In this document: positions 25,716-34,503 of the stretch, piece after piece
Position numbering within the stretch: the stretch's first letter is position 1
Layout: each line of letters begins with the position of its first letter
Assembly (NCBI RefSeq): GCF_017916255.1
Contig: NZ_CP072827.1
Span: 558,001-622,000, forward strand
Length of the DNA stretch: 64,000 bases
Direction: 5' to 3'
Source of the DNA: Streptomyces mobaraensis NBRC 13819 = DSM 40847
Lineage (GTDB): Bacteria > Actinomycetota > Actinomycetes > Streptomycetales > Streptomycetaceae
Translations under genes and position numbers: made by a program
The notes under the pieces: model-generated
The model's database searches: none
What the model saw: only the letters and a program-made list of their open reading frames with translations
Told to the model about the DNA's origin: nothing

Positions 25716-26690
25716 TCAGCCGGCCACCCGCAGGAGCAGCTTGCCGGTGGTCGTGCGCGTCTCCATCAGCCGGTGCGCCTCCGCCGCCTCCGCGAGGGGG
25801 AACTCCGCGGTGACGGGCAGGCGCACGGTCCCCTCGGCGACCGCGCGGAACGCCCGCGTCGCGATCTCGCGTACGGTCGCGGGCTCCGTCGCCGCGAGCG
25901 TGAGGAGCGAGAAGCCCGCGACGGAGAACGCCCCGGGGAACAGCTCCGGCTGCCCCAGCCGCCACGGTTCGGCCCCGCTCGCGTTGCCGTAGGAGACGAG
26001 GCGGCCGAAGGGCGCGAGCGCCTCCAGGCTCCGCCGGAACGTCTCGCCGCCGACCGGGTCGAGCGCGAGGTCCACGCCCCGGCCGCCGGTCGCGGCGCGC
26101 ACCTCGTCCGCGAACCCGCCCACGAAGACCTCGTCGTATCCGTGGGCGAGCGCGTACTCGGCCTTCGCCGCCCCCGACACCACGCCGTACACCCGCCCCG
26201 CGCCCGCGGCCCCGGCCAACTGACCCAGCACCGTTCCGACCCCGCCCGCCGCCCCCTGCACGAGTACGGTCTCGCCGGCGCGCAGCCGGCCCACCTCGTG
26301 CAGGAGCGCGTGCGCGGTCGGCAGGACGGTCGGCAGGGTGGCGGCGGTGCGCAGGTCGATGCTGTCCGGCAGGGTGAAGACGGTCGCGGCGTCGACGACG
26401 ACGGTCTCCGCGTAGCCACCGCCCGGGGTGAGCGCCGCCACCGGCCGGCCGGCTTCCAGGCCGGTGACCCCGTCGCCGACCGCGCGGATCCACCCGGACA
26501 CCTCCAGGCCCGGCACGAAGGGGAGCGACGGCACGCGGTAGCCCTCGCCCCGCGACTTCACGTCGGCGAAGTTCACGCCGGCGTACGCGACGTCGATGGC
26601 GACCTGTCCGGGGCCCGGCCGGGGGGCCGGGGCCCGGGTCACCGTCAGGACCTCCGGACCGCCGAACTTCTCGAACCGGACAACACGCAT
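25716..26690 (-). CDS. NADPH:quinone oxidoreductase-like (zinc-less MDR)
   Basis: 324 residues, ATG behind GAGGGGTGG. Medium-chain dehydrogenase/reductase fold: catalytic domain with DVAYAGVNFADVKSRGEGY, then the Rossmann motif VQGAAGGVGTVLGQLA and LDPVGGETFRRS. The zinc-ligand cysteines of true alcohol dehydrogenases are absent, which points to the quinone reductase subfamily. It is divergent from a flavin reductase gene across a region with an imperfect palindrome, so both may respond to the same electrophile or redox signal. Confidence 0.9.
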   Translation of the reverse strand: MRVVRFEKFGGPEVLTVTRAPAPRPGPGQVAIDVAYAGVNFADVKSRGEGYRVPSLPFVPGLEVSGWIRAVGDGVTGLEAGRPVAALTPGGGYAETVVVDAATVFTLPDSIDLRTAATLPTVLPTAHALLHEVGRLRAGETVLVQGAAGGVGTVLGQLAGAAGAGRVYGVVSGAAKAEYALAHGYDEVFVGGFADEVRAATGGRGVDLALDPVGGETFRRSLEALAPFGRLVSYGNASGAEPWRLGQPELFPGAFSVAGFSLLTLAATEPATVREIATRAFRAVAEGTVRLPVTAEFPLAEAAEAHRLMETRTTTGKLLLRVAG

Positions 26691-26708
26691 GGGCAGCCAC
26701 CCCTCATC

Positions 26709-26762
26709 GAGTGTTCAATGACCAACGAACACCCGGGAGTGTACGGTCATTGTCGAACACTC
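26709..26762. promoter_or_regulatory. Imperfect inverted repeat between two divergent oxidoreductase genes
   Basis: 26709-26723 (GAGTGTTCAATGACC) is mirrored by 26745-26762 (GGTCATTGTCGAACACTC) with a 3-base insertion. A second nested dyad lies around the central CCCGGG (about 26731-26744). A palindrome this long between divergent genes is a likely operator. No regulator gene is adjacent. Confidence 0.4.
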
Positions 26763-26878
26763 CGCAATCGGCGCGACCGGGAACGAGATCACGGGCAGCG
26801 ACGTTGCAGCCCTGCGCCGCAGGCCGTGACCAGCACGGTCTTCGTACGTCACCGACACGGCCAGGGGGGCACACCACC

Positions 26879-27445
26879 GTGAACGACGCCGACCGGCATT
26901 TCCTCTTCCTGCTCGGCAGCTCCCGCACCGGCGGGAACACCGAAGCGCTCGCCCGGCACGCCGCCGCCCAGTTGCCGGCGCGGGTGACCCAGCGGTGGCT
27001 GCGGCTCGGCGATCTCCCGCTGCCCGCGTTCGGCGACCTGCGCCATGCCGGGCGTGCCCGCGACGAGCCCGCGGACAACGAAAAGGTGCTGCTGGACGCC
27101 ACGTTCGAGGCGACGGACCTCGTGATCGTCTCGCCGCTGTACTGGTACAGCGTGTCCGCGTCCACCAAGCTCTACCTGGACTACTGGGGCGGCTGGCTCA
27201 ACACGCGGGAGCTGCGCTTCCGGGACCGGATGCGGGACAAGACGATGTGGGCCGTCACGACGACGAGCCACGACGTCGACACGGTGGCCGACCCCTTGCT
27301 GGGCACCCTGCGGCTGTCCGCCGAGTACATGGGCATGCGCTGGGGCGGCTCCCTGATCGGGCACGGCAACCGGCCCGGCGACATCCACCGCGACACCGCC
27401 GTTCTGGCCTCCGCCAAGACCTTCTTCGCGGCCGAGGACCACTGA
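26879..27445 (+). CDS. NAD(P)H-dependent FMN reductase (flavodoxin-like)
   Basis: 188 residues; GTG at 26879 with AGGGGGG upstream. LLGSSRTGGNTEALARHAA is the flavodoxin-like FMN phosphate loop, and IVSPLYWYSVSASTKLYLDYW is the family core. Members reduce FMN, quinones or azo compounds. It is divergent from the quinone oxidoreductase gene and convergent with cynS; a strong hairpin lies between. Confidence 0.88.
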   Translation: MNDADRHFLFLLGSSRTGGNTEALARHAAAQLPARVTQRWLRLGDLPLPAFGDLRHAGRARDEPADNEKVLLDATFEATDLVIVSPLYWYSVSASTKLYLDYWGGWLNTRELRFRDRMRDKTMWAVTTTSHDVDTVADPLLGTLRLSAEYMGMRWGGSLIGHGNRPGDIHRDTAVLASAKTFFAAEDH

Positions 27446-27495
27446 CGGCGGCCTCGTCACGTCACCTGCCGCCGCCCCGCACGGGGGACGGGCGC

Positions 27496-27528
27496 CTCGC
27501 GCTCACCGGCGCCCCCGGTGAGCGCGAG
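27496..27528. terminator. Bidirectional terminator between FMN reductase and cynS
   Basis: Perfect 14-base arms (27496-27509 and 27515-27528) around a 5-base loop, between two convergent stop codons. Confidence 0.75.
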
Positions 27529-27546
27529 CCGGAAGGCCCCCGTGCG

Positions 27547-28017
27547 TCAGAAGGGCTTCGTCGGCAGGTACTTGCCGTCGAGCGTGATGACCGCGCGCTC
27601 CCCGCCCTCCGGGTCGGCCACCTTCTTCACGTCGAGCCGGAAGTTGATGGCGCTGATGATGCCGTCGCCGAACTGCTCGTGGACCAGGGCCTTGAGGGTG
27701 GTGCCGTAGACCTGCAGCATCTCGTAGAAGCGGTAGATCGTCGGGTCGGTCGGAACGCCGGTGCCGAGGGAGCCGCGGGTCGGGATGGTCTGCAGCAGCG
27801 TCACCGCGTCCTCGTCCAGGCCCAGCAGCTCGGCGACGGACCGCGCGGACGCCTCCGGCAGCGCGTGCTGGCCGAGGACGGCGGCGGTGACGAAGGCGAC
27901 GGAGAGACCGGCCGCGTCGGCTATCTGCTGCCAGGTCAGATCGCGGCGGGTCTTGGCCGCCACGGCGGCCTCGGCGAGCTGCAGGCGGGCGGTGGGGTCG
28001 AACTGGGCGTGCGGCAT
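27547..28017 (-). CDS. cynS: Cyanase (cyanate hydratase)
   Basis: 156 residues, the usual length. Converts cyanate and bicarbonate to ammonia and CO2. The catalytic residues Arg96, Glu99 and Ser122 occur at exactly the E. coli numbers ([13 protein letters not shown] and [12 protein letters not shown]). The N-terminal part is the family's helix-turn-helix-like domain. ATG at 28017 has AAGGAA upstream. It lies 149 bases downstream of a carbonic anhydrase gene on the same strand. Confidence 0.97.
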   Translation of the reverse strand: MPHAQFDPTARLQLAEAAVAAKTRRDLTWQQIADAAGLSVAFVTAAVLGQHALPEASARSVAELLGLDEDAVTLLQTIPTRGSLGTGVPTDPTIYRFYEMLQVYGTTLKALVHEQFGDGIISAINFRLDVKKVADPEGGERAVITLDGKYLPTKPF

Positions 28018-28166
28018 GGGTGTTTCCTTTCGTGGGGTGCCTGGTCCGCGGGTGCGGGGGCATGGATGTCGGGGGTACGGGTTCCGCCGCGAGCAGGTGC
28101 CGTCGCGTACGGATCCGCGCCCGGGGTGAGAAGCGGGTGAGAAGCGGGCCTGCGCGGCCGAGCGGC

Positions 28167-28802
28167 TCAGGCGGACCGCGTGGCGCGCGGCGGCACGGAC
28201 TCGACGGCGGAGCCGTGCGCGGGCAGTTCCTCGACCGTGCCCGTCGCGATGTCGAAGACCCAGCCGCGCAGGGTGAGCGCGCCCCGGGCCAGCGCTCCGG
28301 CGACGCAGGGATGGGTGGTCAGGTTCGCCAGCTGGGCGTGGACGTTGGCACGCACCAGCGCGCCCACGGCGTCCACGGCGTCCGCGCCGGTGGCCCCGGC
28401 GGAGACGCGCGCCCGGGCGGCATCGGCGTGGCGCAGCCAGTCCGCGACGGCCGGGGTGCCGCTCAGGTCGCGGTCCTCCGCCAGGGCGGTCATCGCCCCG
28501 CAGTACGAGTGTCCGCAGACGACGACCTCGGACACGCCGAGCACGCCGACGGCGTACTCGATGCTCGCCGCCACGCCGTCCGCGCCGGGGGCGTACGCCG
28601 GAACGATGTTGCCCGCGGTCCGGACGACGAAGAGGTCGCCCGGCTCGCCCTGGGTGATCAGTTCCGGTGGGACCCGGGCGTCGGAGCAGCCGACGAACAG
28701 GACCTCCGGCGCGTGCCGGCCGGCCAGCCGGGCGAAGAGGCGCGCCTTGGCCGGGAAGACGTCGCGTCGGAAACGGGCGACGCCCCGGGCGAGGTCGTGC
28801 AT
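28167..28802 (-). CDS. Beta-carbonic anhydrase (cyanate operon)
   Basis: 211 residues. Zinc ligands and dyad are visible: Cys39, Asp41 and Arg43 in GCSDARV, and His98 and Cys101 in [11 protein letters not shown] at 28802 has AAGGGAG upstream; the open frame extends 17 codons further without a better site. Next to cynS, the enzyme (CynT role in E. coli) regenerates the bicarbonate that cyanase consumes. Confidence 0.94.
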   Translation of the reverse strand: MHDLARGVARFRRDVFPAKARLFARLAGRHAPEVLFVGCSDARVPPELITQGEPGDLFVVRTAGNIVPAYAPGADGVAASIEYAVGVLGVSEVVVCGHSYCGAMTALAEDRDLSGTPAVADWLRHADAARARVSAGATGADAVDAVGALVRANVHAQLANLTTHPCVAGALARGALTLRGWVFDIATGTVEELPAHGSAVESVPPRATRSA

Positions 28803-28928
28803 GATCGCTCCCTTCGATGGGGTCAGCCTCGGGGGTGGGCTGACGTCCTTCACCCTGCACGACCAGCGCTCATAGTGTCCAAGAGCTGCTACCCATGTAT
28901 CCCATTGATGTCATCTATGGTGGTGTCC
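28803..28928. promoter_or_regulatory. Divergent promoter/operator region of the cyn genes
   Basis: 126 bases between the carbonic anhydrase gene and cynR. The stretch at about 28890-28925 is unusually AT-rich for this genome and has several CAT/ATG half-sites that form loose dyads of the T-N11-A kind used by LysR regulators. The exact box cannot be fixed by eye. Confidence 0.4.
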
Positions 28929-29837
28929 ATGGCCCTGGAACTGCGCCACCTGCGCTATCTGCTCGCGGTGGCCGAGCACCGCAACTTCACCCGTGCCGCC
29001 GAGGACCTGCACATCTCCCAGCCGACCCTCTCCCAGCAGATCAAGCAGCTGGAGCGCACGGTGGGCGCCCAGCTGCTGGACCGGACGGGACGCGCGGTCC
29101 GGCTCACCGACGCCGGGGAGGTCTACGTCCGGCACGCCCGGCGCGCGCTGCGCGATCTGGCCGCCGCCGAGCGGGCCGTACGGGACGTCCGGGACCTGTC
29201 CGAGGGGCGGCTGCGTCTGGCGGCGACCCCGACGTTCACCGCGTACCTCATCGGCCCCCTCACCGCCGAACTGCACACCCGTCACCCGGGGATCACCCTC
29301 ACCTTCCGGGAGATGGCGCAGGACGAGCTGGAGACGGCCCTGCTCGCCGACGACCTCGACGTGGGCATCGCCTTCGACGGACCGCACCAGCCGGGCGTCG
29401 CGGCGGCCCCGCTCTTCACCGAGACGCTGAGCCTCGTCACGGGCCCCCGGACCGACGGTCCGGCCGCCACCGCCCCGCTCTCCCCACACGACCTCGCCCG
29501 CGTCGAACTCGCGCTCCTCAGCCCGGACTTCACCACGCGCGGGCACGTCGACGCCTATCTCACCCGGCACCGGGTGAGCCCCCGCATCGCGGTCGAGGCC
29601 AACTCCCTCCAGGCGCTCACCGAGATCGTCCGGCGCACCGGACTGGCCACCGTGCTGCCGGACGCCATCGCGGAGGACGACCCCCGTCTGACCCCCGTCG
29701 CCGTCCGGCCGCCCCTCCCCTCCCGCACGGTCGCCCTGCTGTGGCGGGAGGCGGCGTACCACAGCGCCGCCGCGCACGCGTTCACCCGCCTCGCCCGCGA
29801 CCACGTCCGAGCCGCGGGCCACGCGCCCCCGCCATGA
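28929..29837 (+). CDS. cynR: LysR-type regulator of the cyanate genes
   Basis: 302 residues. The N-terminal winged HTH is textbook LysR: LRHLRYLLAVAEHRNFTRAA, then SQPTLSQQIKQLE; a periplasmic-binding-like effector domain follows. The effector in E. coli CynR is cyanate. It is divergent from the anhydrase-cynS unit, the usual geometry for LysR regulators. Several ATGs lie close together (28908, 28917, 28929); I used 28929, where the conserved domain begins. Confidence 0.9.
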   Translation: MALELRHLRYLLAVAEHRNFTRAAEDLHISQPTLSQQIKQLERTVGAQLLDRTGRAVRLTDAGEVYVRHARRALRDLAAAERAVRDVRDLSEGRLRLAATPTFTAYLIGPLTAELHTRHPGITLTFREMAQDELETALLADDLDVGIAFDGPHQPGVAAAPLFTETLSLVTGPRTDGPAATAPLSPHDLARVELALLSPDFTTRGHVDAYLTRHRVSPRIAVEANSLQALTEIVRRTGLATVLPDAIAEDDPRLTPVAVRPPLPSRTVALLWREAAYHSAAAHAFTRLARDHVRAAGHAPPP

Positions 29838-29881
29838 CGGCCCCGTGGCCACACCCGTCCCCCACGTGATCAGCTGACGCC

Positions 29882-30349
29882 ATGGAAGCCATTTGGACGA
29901 GCGCCGTGGCAGTCGTGGGAACGCTGCTCGGCTCGGTGATCACGCATGTCCTCCAGCGCCGCGTGTCGGAGCGCGGCGAGTCGTTCGCCCGGTCGGAGGC
30001 GCTCCGGCGCGAACGCATGGCGACGTACAGCGCGTTCGCCGAGGCGATGGAGGACTACCGCCACGGCCAGGCGGACCGCTGGTACAGCGGGCGGGAGGCC
30101 CCGGGCACCGAGGCGTACGTCGCGGCGCGGGACGAGGCGCACCGCCGCCGCACGGCGGCCCGGCAGGCGCTGTACCGGGTCCGGCTGCTCACCGACGACG
30201 CCGAGGTGAACGCCGCGGCCGAGCGCGCCTACGCGAGCACGTGGGAGATCTCGACCGCCCGGGACCAGAGCGCCAGGGACGCCCTCGACGCCCGGGCGCG
30301 GCGGGCCATAGAGGAGTTCGTCAGCAGGGCCGCGCCACTGGTCCGTTGA
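29882..30349 (+). CDS. Hypothetical membrane-anchored protein
   Basis: 155 residues. One N-terminal hydrophobic segment (about 5-24, AVAVVGTLLGSVITHVL), then a long charged, mostly helical cytoplasmic part rich in Arg, Glu and Ala that could form a coiled coil. I do not recognise a family. Its 3' end overlaps the convergent hydrolase gene by 29 bases. The coding bias is good, so it is probably real. Confidence 0.65.
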   Translation: MEAIWTSAVAVVGTLLGSVITHVLQRRVSERGESFARSEALRRERMATYSAFAEAMEDYRHGQADRWYSGREAPGTEAYVAARDEAHRRRTAARQALYRVRLLTDDAEVNAAAERAYASTWEISTARDQSARDALDARARRAIEEFVSRAAPLVR

Positions 30350-31043
30350 GGGCGGCGGCGTCGAGGAGGACGTCGGCCAGCTCGCGCGGCCGGGAGAACA
30401 TCGGCCAGTGGCCGGTGTCGAGGTCGGCCCGCCGCCACTGCGGACCGGACAGCAATCCCCTTACCGCGTCGCTCGGTTCGGGTCCGGCGAGGCGGCAGAG
30501 GACGTACGTCGTCGGCAACTCCTCCAGGGGACGCGCCAGGACCGCGGGCTCGGTGAGCGTGGCGCCGGGGTGGGGCGTCGAGCCGGCCACGATACGTGCG
30601 ATCTGTTCGTCCGTGAGCCCGTGCCCCGCGTAGTGGCCGGCGGGCACGGTCGGCCAGAAGCCCCCGTGCTCGGCGATCTCCGCCGTGACCGCCGCCCCGC
30701 CGTCCGGCCAGACGGAGACGAACGACGCGCCGTCGGACGGCACTTCGGCGTCGACGAACACGACGCGCCGCAGCCGGTCGCCGATCCGCCCGGCGGCCTG
30801 GCCGACCGGGATCCCCGCGTAGCTGTGGCCGACGAGGACGACGTCGCGCGACTCCCGCCGCTCGACCTCGTCGACGATGTCCCGGACGTGGGTCTGCTGC
30901 CCGGCGGACACACCGCGCTTCTCGGCCAGCCCGGACAGCGTCAGCGGACGGACATCGTGCCCGGCCGCGCGGAGGTGGGGCACGACGCCGTCCCACGCCC
31001 ATCCCCCGAGCCGCGCGCCCGCCACCAGTACGAAGGTCACCAT
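30321..31043 (-). CDS. Alpha/beta hydrolase
   Basis: 240 residues, from the ATG at 31043. FVLVAGARLGGWAWDGVVPHL is the oxyanion-hole region. The nucleophile elbow is VGHSYAG (Ser), and the catalytic His lies in LDTGHWPMFSRP. It resembles the methyl esterase/salicylate-binding type of alpha/beta hydrolase. No neighbour suggests a substrate. Confidence 0.88.
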   Translation of the reverse strand: MVTFVLVAGARLGGWAWDGVVPHLRAAGHDVRPLTLSGLAEKRGVSAGQQTHVRDIVDEVERRESRDVVLVGHSYAGIPVGQAAGRIGDRLRRVVFVDAEVPSDGASFVSVWPDGGAAVTAEIAEHGGFWPTVPAGHYAGHGLTDEQIARIVAGSTPHPGATLTEPAVLARPLEELPTTYVLCRLAGPEPSDAVRGLLSGPQWRRADLDTGHWPMFSRPRELADVLLDAAALNGPVARPC

Positions 31044-31203
31044 GGCCGAACGGTAGTGCGGCGGTCGACCTGTCGCGCGCGATTTATGCCCGGGCCACGG
31101 GCCGGAACGGCGGCCTCGCCCCTCCCGGGCGACGAGCCCGAACCGGCCGGGGTCCACCGGTACCGACACCCGCTCGGCCGCGGGCCGGTCGTAGGGTGAG
31201 GGG

Positions 31204-31695
31204 ATGGGCAACACCTTCTTCGCCGGTGACGACAGCCTGTACCTCACCAACGGGGGTACGGCGGTCTTCGTCGACGTCCTCACGCTGGCGGTGTCCGCGT
31301 TGGCGGAACGGCCGTGGGACCACCGGTTCGCCGCCCTGCCGGCCCGGCAGGACCAGTCCGTGATGGGCCGGGGCGCCGTCGGCTTCGACCTGGCCGACCT
31401 CGACTGGGGGCGTACCGCCCGGGAGCGGGCGGAGGCCAAGGACTTCGTGCTGCGGGTCACCGACCTGGCGCTGCGGCGGCACCGCTGGGACGAGCTGGAC
31501 TACTTCCCGCCGTTCGCGGAGAAGTACCTGCGCCGGTTCCGGGAGATGGTCGAGGCGTTCGACCCGGCCGCCGCCCGGGACGACGGGTACACCCTCCCCG
31601 GGCCCGACGAGGCGGCGACGGCCTCGTGTGTACGGCACCGGGTGCTGAGCTCGCTGCCGCTGCTGGAGGGCTGCGTCTTCTGCTTCGCGGGCTGA
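31204..31695 (+). CDS. Hypothetical protein, Streptomyces type
   Basis: 163 residues; ATG behind AGGGTGAGGGG. No signal peptide or membrane segment. Trp- and Asp-rich, with motifs DHRFAALPARQDQSVMG and FPPFAEKYLRRFREMVEAF. I do not recognise a domain. It is convergent with the EF-Tu-like gene. Confidence 0.65.
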   Translation: MGNTFFAGDDSLYLTNGGTAVFVDVLTLAVSALAERPWDHRFAALPARQDQSVMGRGAVGFDLADLDWGRTARERAEAKDFVLRVTDLALRRHRWDELDYFPPFAEKYLRRFREMVEAFDPAAARDDGYTLPGPDEAATASCVRHRVLSSLPLLEGCVFCFAG

Positions 31696-31710
31696 CGGCC
31701 GCGGGCGCGG

Positions 31711-31748
31711 ACGCGTCAGGCGTGCAGAGACGCGTCAGGCGTGCAGAC
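31711..31748. repeat. 19-base tandem duplication at the 3' end of the EF-Tu-like gene
   Basis: ACGCGTCAGGCGTGCAGA plus one base occurs at 31711-31729 and again at 31730-31748, differing only in the last base. The right copy contains the gene's stop codon and last codons; the left copy lies just downstream. Confidence 0.85.
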
Positions 31749-32337
31749 GGGCGTCCAGCGTCTCCATCAGCTCGATGACGGACGCCTCCCAGAACACGTC
31801 GCCCGCCAGGGCCCGCAGGGCGGAACCGCGGACGATGGGTACCCGTTCGTCGTCGAGCCCCTGGTCGCGGAGGAGGGCGCGGACCGCTTCCTCCGCCTCG
31901 CCGGCCGCCTCCGGGTCGGCGAGCGCGTCGCACTTGTTGAGGAACACCACGAGCCGGCGCACCCCGGCCCCGCGGGCGAGCCGCAGGTGGTCACGCGCCT
32001 GCGGGGGCACGGCGCCGAGCGCCGAGACGACGAGGACGACCCCGTCCAGCGACGCGTGGCCGAGCAGGTCGCCGACGTGGCGGGCCTCCGTGTCGAAGTG
32101 GGTGTAGTGGCAGTCGGCCGTGGTGTACGCGCTGTGGGTGCTGTACGGGGCCAGCGCGGGGCGGGTGTTGCCCGCGGCCTCCACGATCCGCTCGACGGCA
32201 CCGGCGTCCTGCCGGTACGCCTTCGCCGCGGCCTTCCCCGCCGCGACGGCCAGCGTGGTCTTGCCGTGCCCCCGGTGCCCGATGGTCCCGATGGTCCTGT
32301 GCTTCCTGTGGCGTGGTCGTCCGCGTTCCCCGGTCAT
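31735..32337 (-). CDS. Stand-alone EF-Tu-like G domain, degenerate switch II
   Basis: 200 residues; ATG behind AGGAGG. The whole protein aligns with domain I of EF-Tu: P-loop GHRGHGKTT (20-28, EF-Tu GHVDHGKTT), [26 protein letters not shown] (134-137), VPIVRGSALRALAGD. Domains II and III are absent, so it cannot be a normal elongation factor. EF-Tu's DCPGH becomes DTEAR (82-86), which removes the catalytic His and the Gly of switch II, so GTP hydrolysis should be slow or lost. It may be a GTP-binding regulator, a decoy for EF-Ts or ribosome, or a decaying paralogue. The identity of the fold is firm, the role unknown. Confidence 0.85.
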   Translation of the reverse strand: MTGERGRPRHRKHRTIGTIGHRGHGKTTLAVAAGKAAAKAYRQDAGAVERIVEAAGNTRPALAPYSTHSAYTTADCHYTHFDTEARHVGDLLGHASLDGVVLVVSALGAVPPQARDHLRLARGAGVRRLVVFLNKCDALADPEAAGEAEEAVRALLRDQGLDDERVPIVRGSALRALAGDVFWEASVIELMETLDARLHA

Positions 32338-32608
32338 GACCCGGCCTCCTTCCTCCCGGCCCTTCCGGGCCCGTCCTTCGGTGGCGTACCGCGCGGGTGC
32401 CCCGGGCCCCCGGCCGGATGCGGGGGCGTGCGGAGTGCGGGAGGTCGCGAACGGAGCGGAATCGTCCGGGTGCCGGACGGTGCCGCGCGCCCGGCCGGAG
32501 GGCCGGCTCCCCGCAGGAGGTCGACCGGCCCTGGGCGTCCGGTGATCAGGCCGCCGACGCCCACCGGAACCGCCGTTCGACGTCCGTACGCACCGGCGCC
32601 CGAGGGCG

Positions 32609-33211
32609 TCAGCCCACCGGCTTCCACGGGCCGACCGCCACCTTGCCCGTGCTGCCGAGGTCCAGGCCGCCCTCCGGCTCGACCGTCTGGGCGCGGACGC
32701 CCGGGGCCGGGGTCACCTCCAGGTGCCGGCCGAGCAGCGGGGGCCGGCGGGTGTCGTCGTACGTGTTGCGCCACAGGACCACGGCCGTCGCCGCCGCGCC
32801 GGGTCGCAGGGTCACCGGCCGGGCCGGGGTGTCCGGCCCGCCCGGGCGGGGGGTGGCCGCGAGGTCGTCGCGCACGGCGACGTCCAGCGCCTCCCCTTTC
32901 TCCCCCAGGACGCGCAGGCGCGGTCGGCCTTCGACGGTGCGGGGCGCGGTACCGCAGTTCTCCAGCCGCACGCCCATACTGCGCAGGCCCATGGCGGCGT
33001 CGACGGGCCCGGCCGTGACCCGCAGGCCCTCGCGCGGGCAAGCGGCGGGGGTGCTCCGCGAGGGCCCGGCGGAGGGGGTGCGCGGGCCCGGCCGGCCCCC
33101 GGGCTCGTCCCGGACGGCGGGCAGGGGAGCCGGCCGCGCGCACGCGAGCGGCGCGGCCGTGCAGACGATCAGCAGCGCGGCCAGGGGGAGGGTGCGCGGT
33201 GTCCGGTTCAT
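32609..33211 (-). CDS. DUF4232 lipoprotein
   Basis: 200 residues. The lipoprotein signal peptide ends at the lipobox APLAC (Cys24). A Pro-rich linker follows, then a beta-rich DUF4232 domain (MGLRSMGVRLENCGTAPRTV, RPVTLRPGAAATAVVLWRN). These cell-surface proteins are common in Streptomyces and of unknown function. It lies 37 bases from the stop of pobA on the same strand. Confidence 0.82.
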   Translation of the reverse strand: MNRTPRTLPLAALLIVCTAAPLACARPAPLPAVRDEPGGRPGPRTPSAGPSRSTPAACPREGLRVTAGPVDAAMGLRSMGVRLENCGTAPRTVEGRPRLRVLGEKGEALDVAVRDDLAATPRPGGPDTPARPVTLRPGAAATAVVLWRNTYDDTRRPPLLGRHLEVTPAPGVRAQTVEPEGGLDLGSTGKVAVGPWKPVG

Positions 33212-33248
33212 CCGCTGATCGTCTCACGGGGGTACGCGCGGCCGGTGT

Positions 33249-34490
33249 TCAGCGGGGATCCGGCCGCTCCCGCGTCGCCCGGGGCTTCCGTGGCCGCCGA
33301 GCGGGCACCACTCGCCCCGTGTACCCCTCCGCGAGATGGGTCGAGGCGGCCGTCGAGCACACCAGGCTCGCCAGTTCGCCGAGTTGGCGGCGCTCGTCGA
33401 AGGCGGTGGCGCCGGGGAGGCGGTGCAGCAGGTTCGTCATCCAGTAGGAGAAGTGCTGGGCCCGCCAGGTGCGGCGGAGGGCGCGCGGGCCGTAGGTGTC
33501 GAGGTGCCGGAAGTCGCGGGCGGTGACGGCGCGTTCCACCGCCTCGGCGAGGAGACGGGCATCGGTGAGGGCGAGGTTGAGGCCCTTGGCGCCGGTGGGC
33601 GGGACGGTGTGCGCGGCGTCGCCGGCGAGCAGCATGCGGCCGTAGCGCGGGGGTTCGCAGACGAAGCTGCGGAAGCGCAGGACCGAGCGGTCGAGGACCG
33701 GGCCCTCGGCGAGGGCGAATCCGTCGGCGCCGCGCACCCGCGCCTGGAGTTCCGCCCAGATCCTGTCGTCGGGCCAGTCGGCGGGGTCCTCGTCCGGGTC
33801 GCACTGGAAGTACAGGCGCTGGACGGACTCCGTACGTCGGCTGACGAGCGCGAACCCGCGCGGGGAGTGGGTGTAGACGAGTTCGCCGGCGCTGGGCGGT
33901 GCGTGGACGAGGACGCCGAACCAGGCGAAGGGGTACGCGCGGAGGAAGTGGGTGCGCGCCGCCTCGGGAACGGCGGCCCGGCACACTCCCCGCGAGCCGT
34001 CCGCGCCGACGAGGACGGCGCAGCGCACCTCGCGGGCCACGCCCTCGGCGTCGGTGAACAGGATGCCGGGGCGGTCCGTGGCCAGGTCGGTGACGCGGGT
34101 GCCGGTCACGCCGTAGCGGACGTCTCCGCCGTCGCGTTCACGGGCGTCGGCGAGGTCGGTGAACACGTCGGTCTGCGGGTAGAGCCAGACGTTCTCGCCG
34201 ACAAGGGCCTGGAAGTCGACGCGGTGGTTCTCGCCGCCGAAGCGCAGGGTGATGCCGGCGTGCGGCCGGCCCTCGCGGCGGACCCGGTCGGAGACACCGC
34301 TGTCGGCCAGCAGGCGGGCGCTGTCCGCCTCCAGGATGCCCGCCCGCTGGGTGCCGCCGATCTCGGCCCGGGTGCGGTGGTCGACGACCACCGAGTCGAT
34401 GCCCGCGCGGGCCAGTAGGTGGGACGCCATGAGGCCGGCCGGACCGGCACCGACGATGCCGACGGTGGTCCGGGTGAGGGCTGGCGACAT
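33249..34490 (-). CDS. pobA: 4-hydroxybenzoate 3-monooxygenase
   Basis: 413 residues. FAD enzyme that hydroxylates 4-hydroxybenzoate to protocatechuate with NAD(P)H and O2. Visible: VGIVGAGPAGLMASHLLARA, GTQRAGILEADSARLL, LVGADGSRGVCR and the FAD motif LLAGDAAHTVPPTGAKGLNLA. ATG behind AGGAGG. No pca (protocatechuate catabolism) gene or PobR regulator is nearby. Instead it is divergent from a chorismate lyase gene that makes its substrate. I infer it supplies the 3,4-dihydroxy ring of the cluster product, unless 3-hydroxylation occurs later on the thioester. Confidence 0.92.
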   Translation of the reverse strand: MSPALTRTTVGIVGAGPAGLMASHLLARAGIDSVVVDHRTRAEIGGTQRAGILEADSARLLADSGVSDRVRREGRPHAGITLRFGGENHRVDFQALVGENVWLYPQTDVFTDLADARERDGGDVRYGVTGTRVTDLATDRPGILFTDAEGVAREVRCAVLVGADGSRGVCRAAVPEAARTHFLRAYPFAWFGVLVHAPPSAGELVYTHSPRGFALVSRRTESVQRLYFQCDPDEDPADWPDDRIWAELQARVRGADGFALAEGPVLDRSVLRFRSFVCEPPRYGRMLLAGDAAHTVPPTGAKGLNLALTDARLLAEAVERAVTARDFRHLDTYGPRALRRTWRAQHFSYWMTNLLHRLPGATAFDERRQLGELASLVCSTAASTHLAEGYTGRVVPARRPRKPRATRERPDPR

Positions 34491-34503
34491 GGGGGCGTCC
34501 TCC

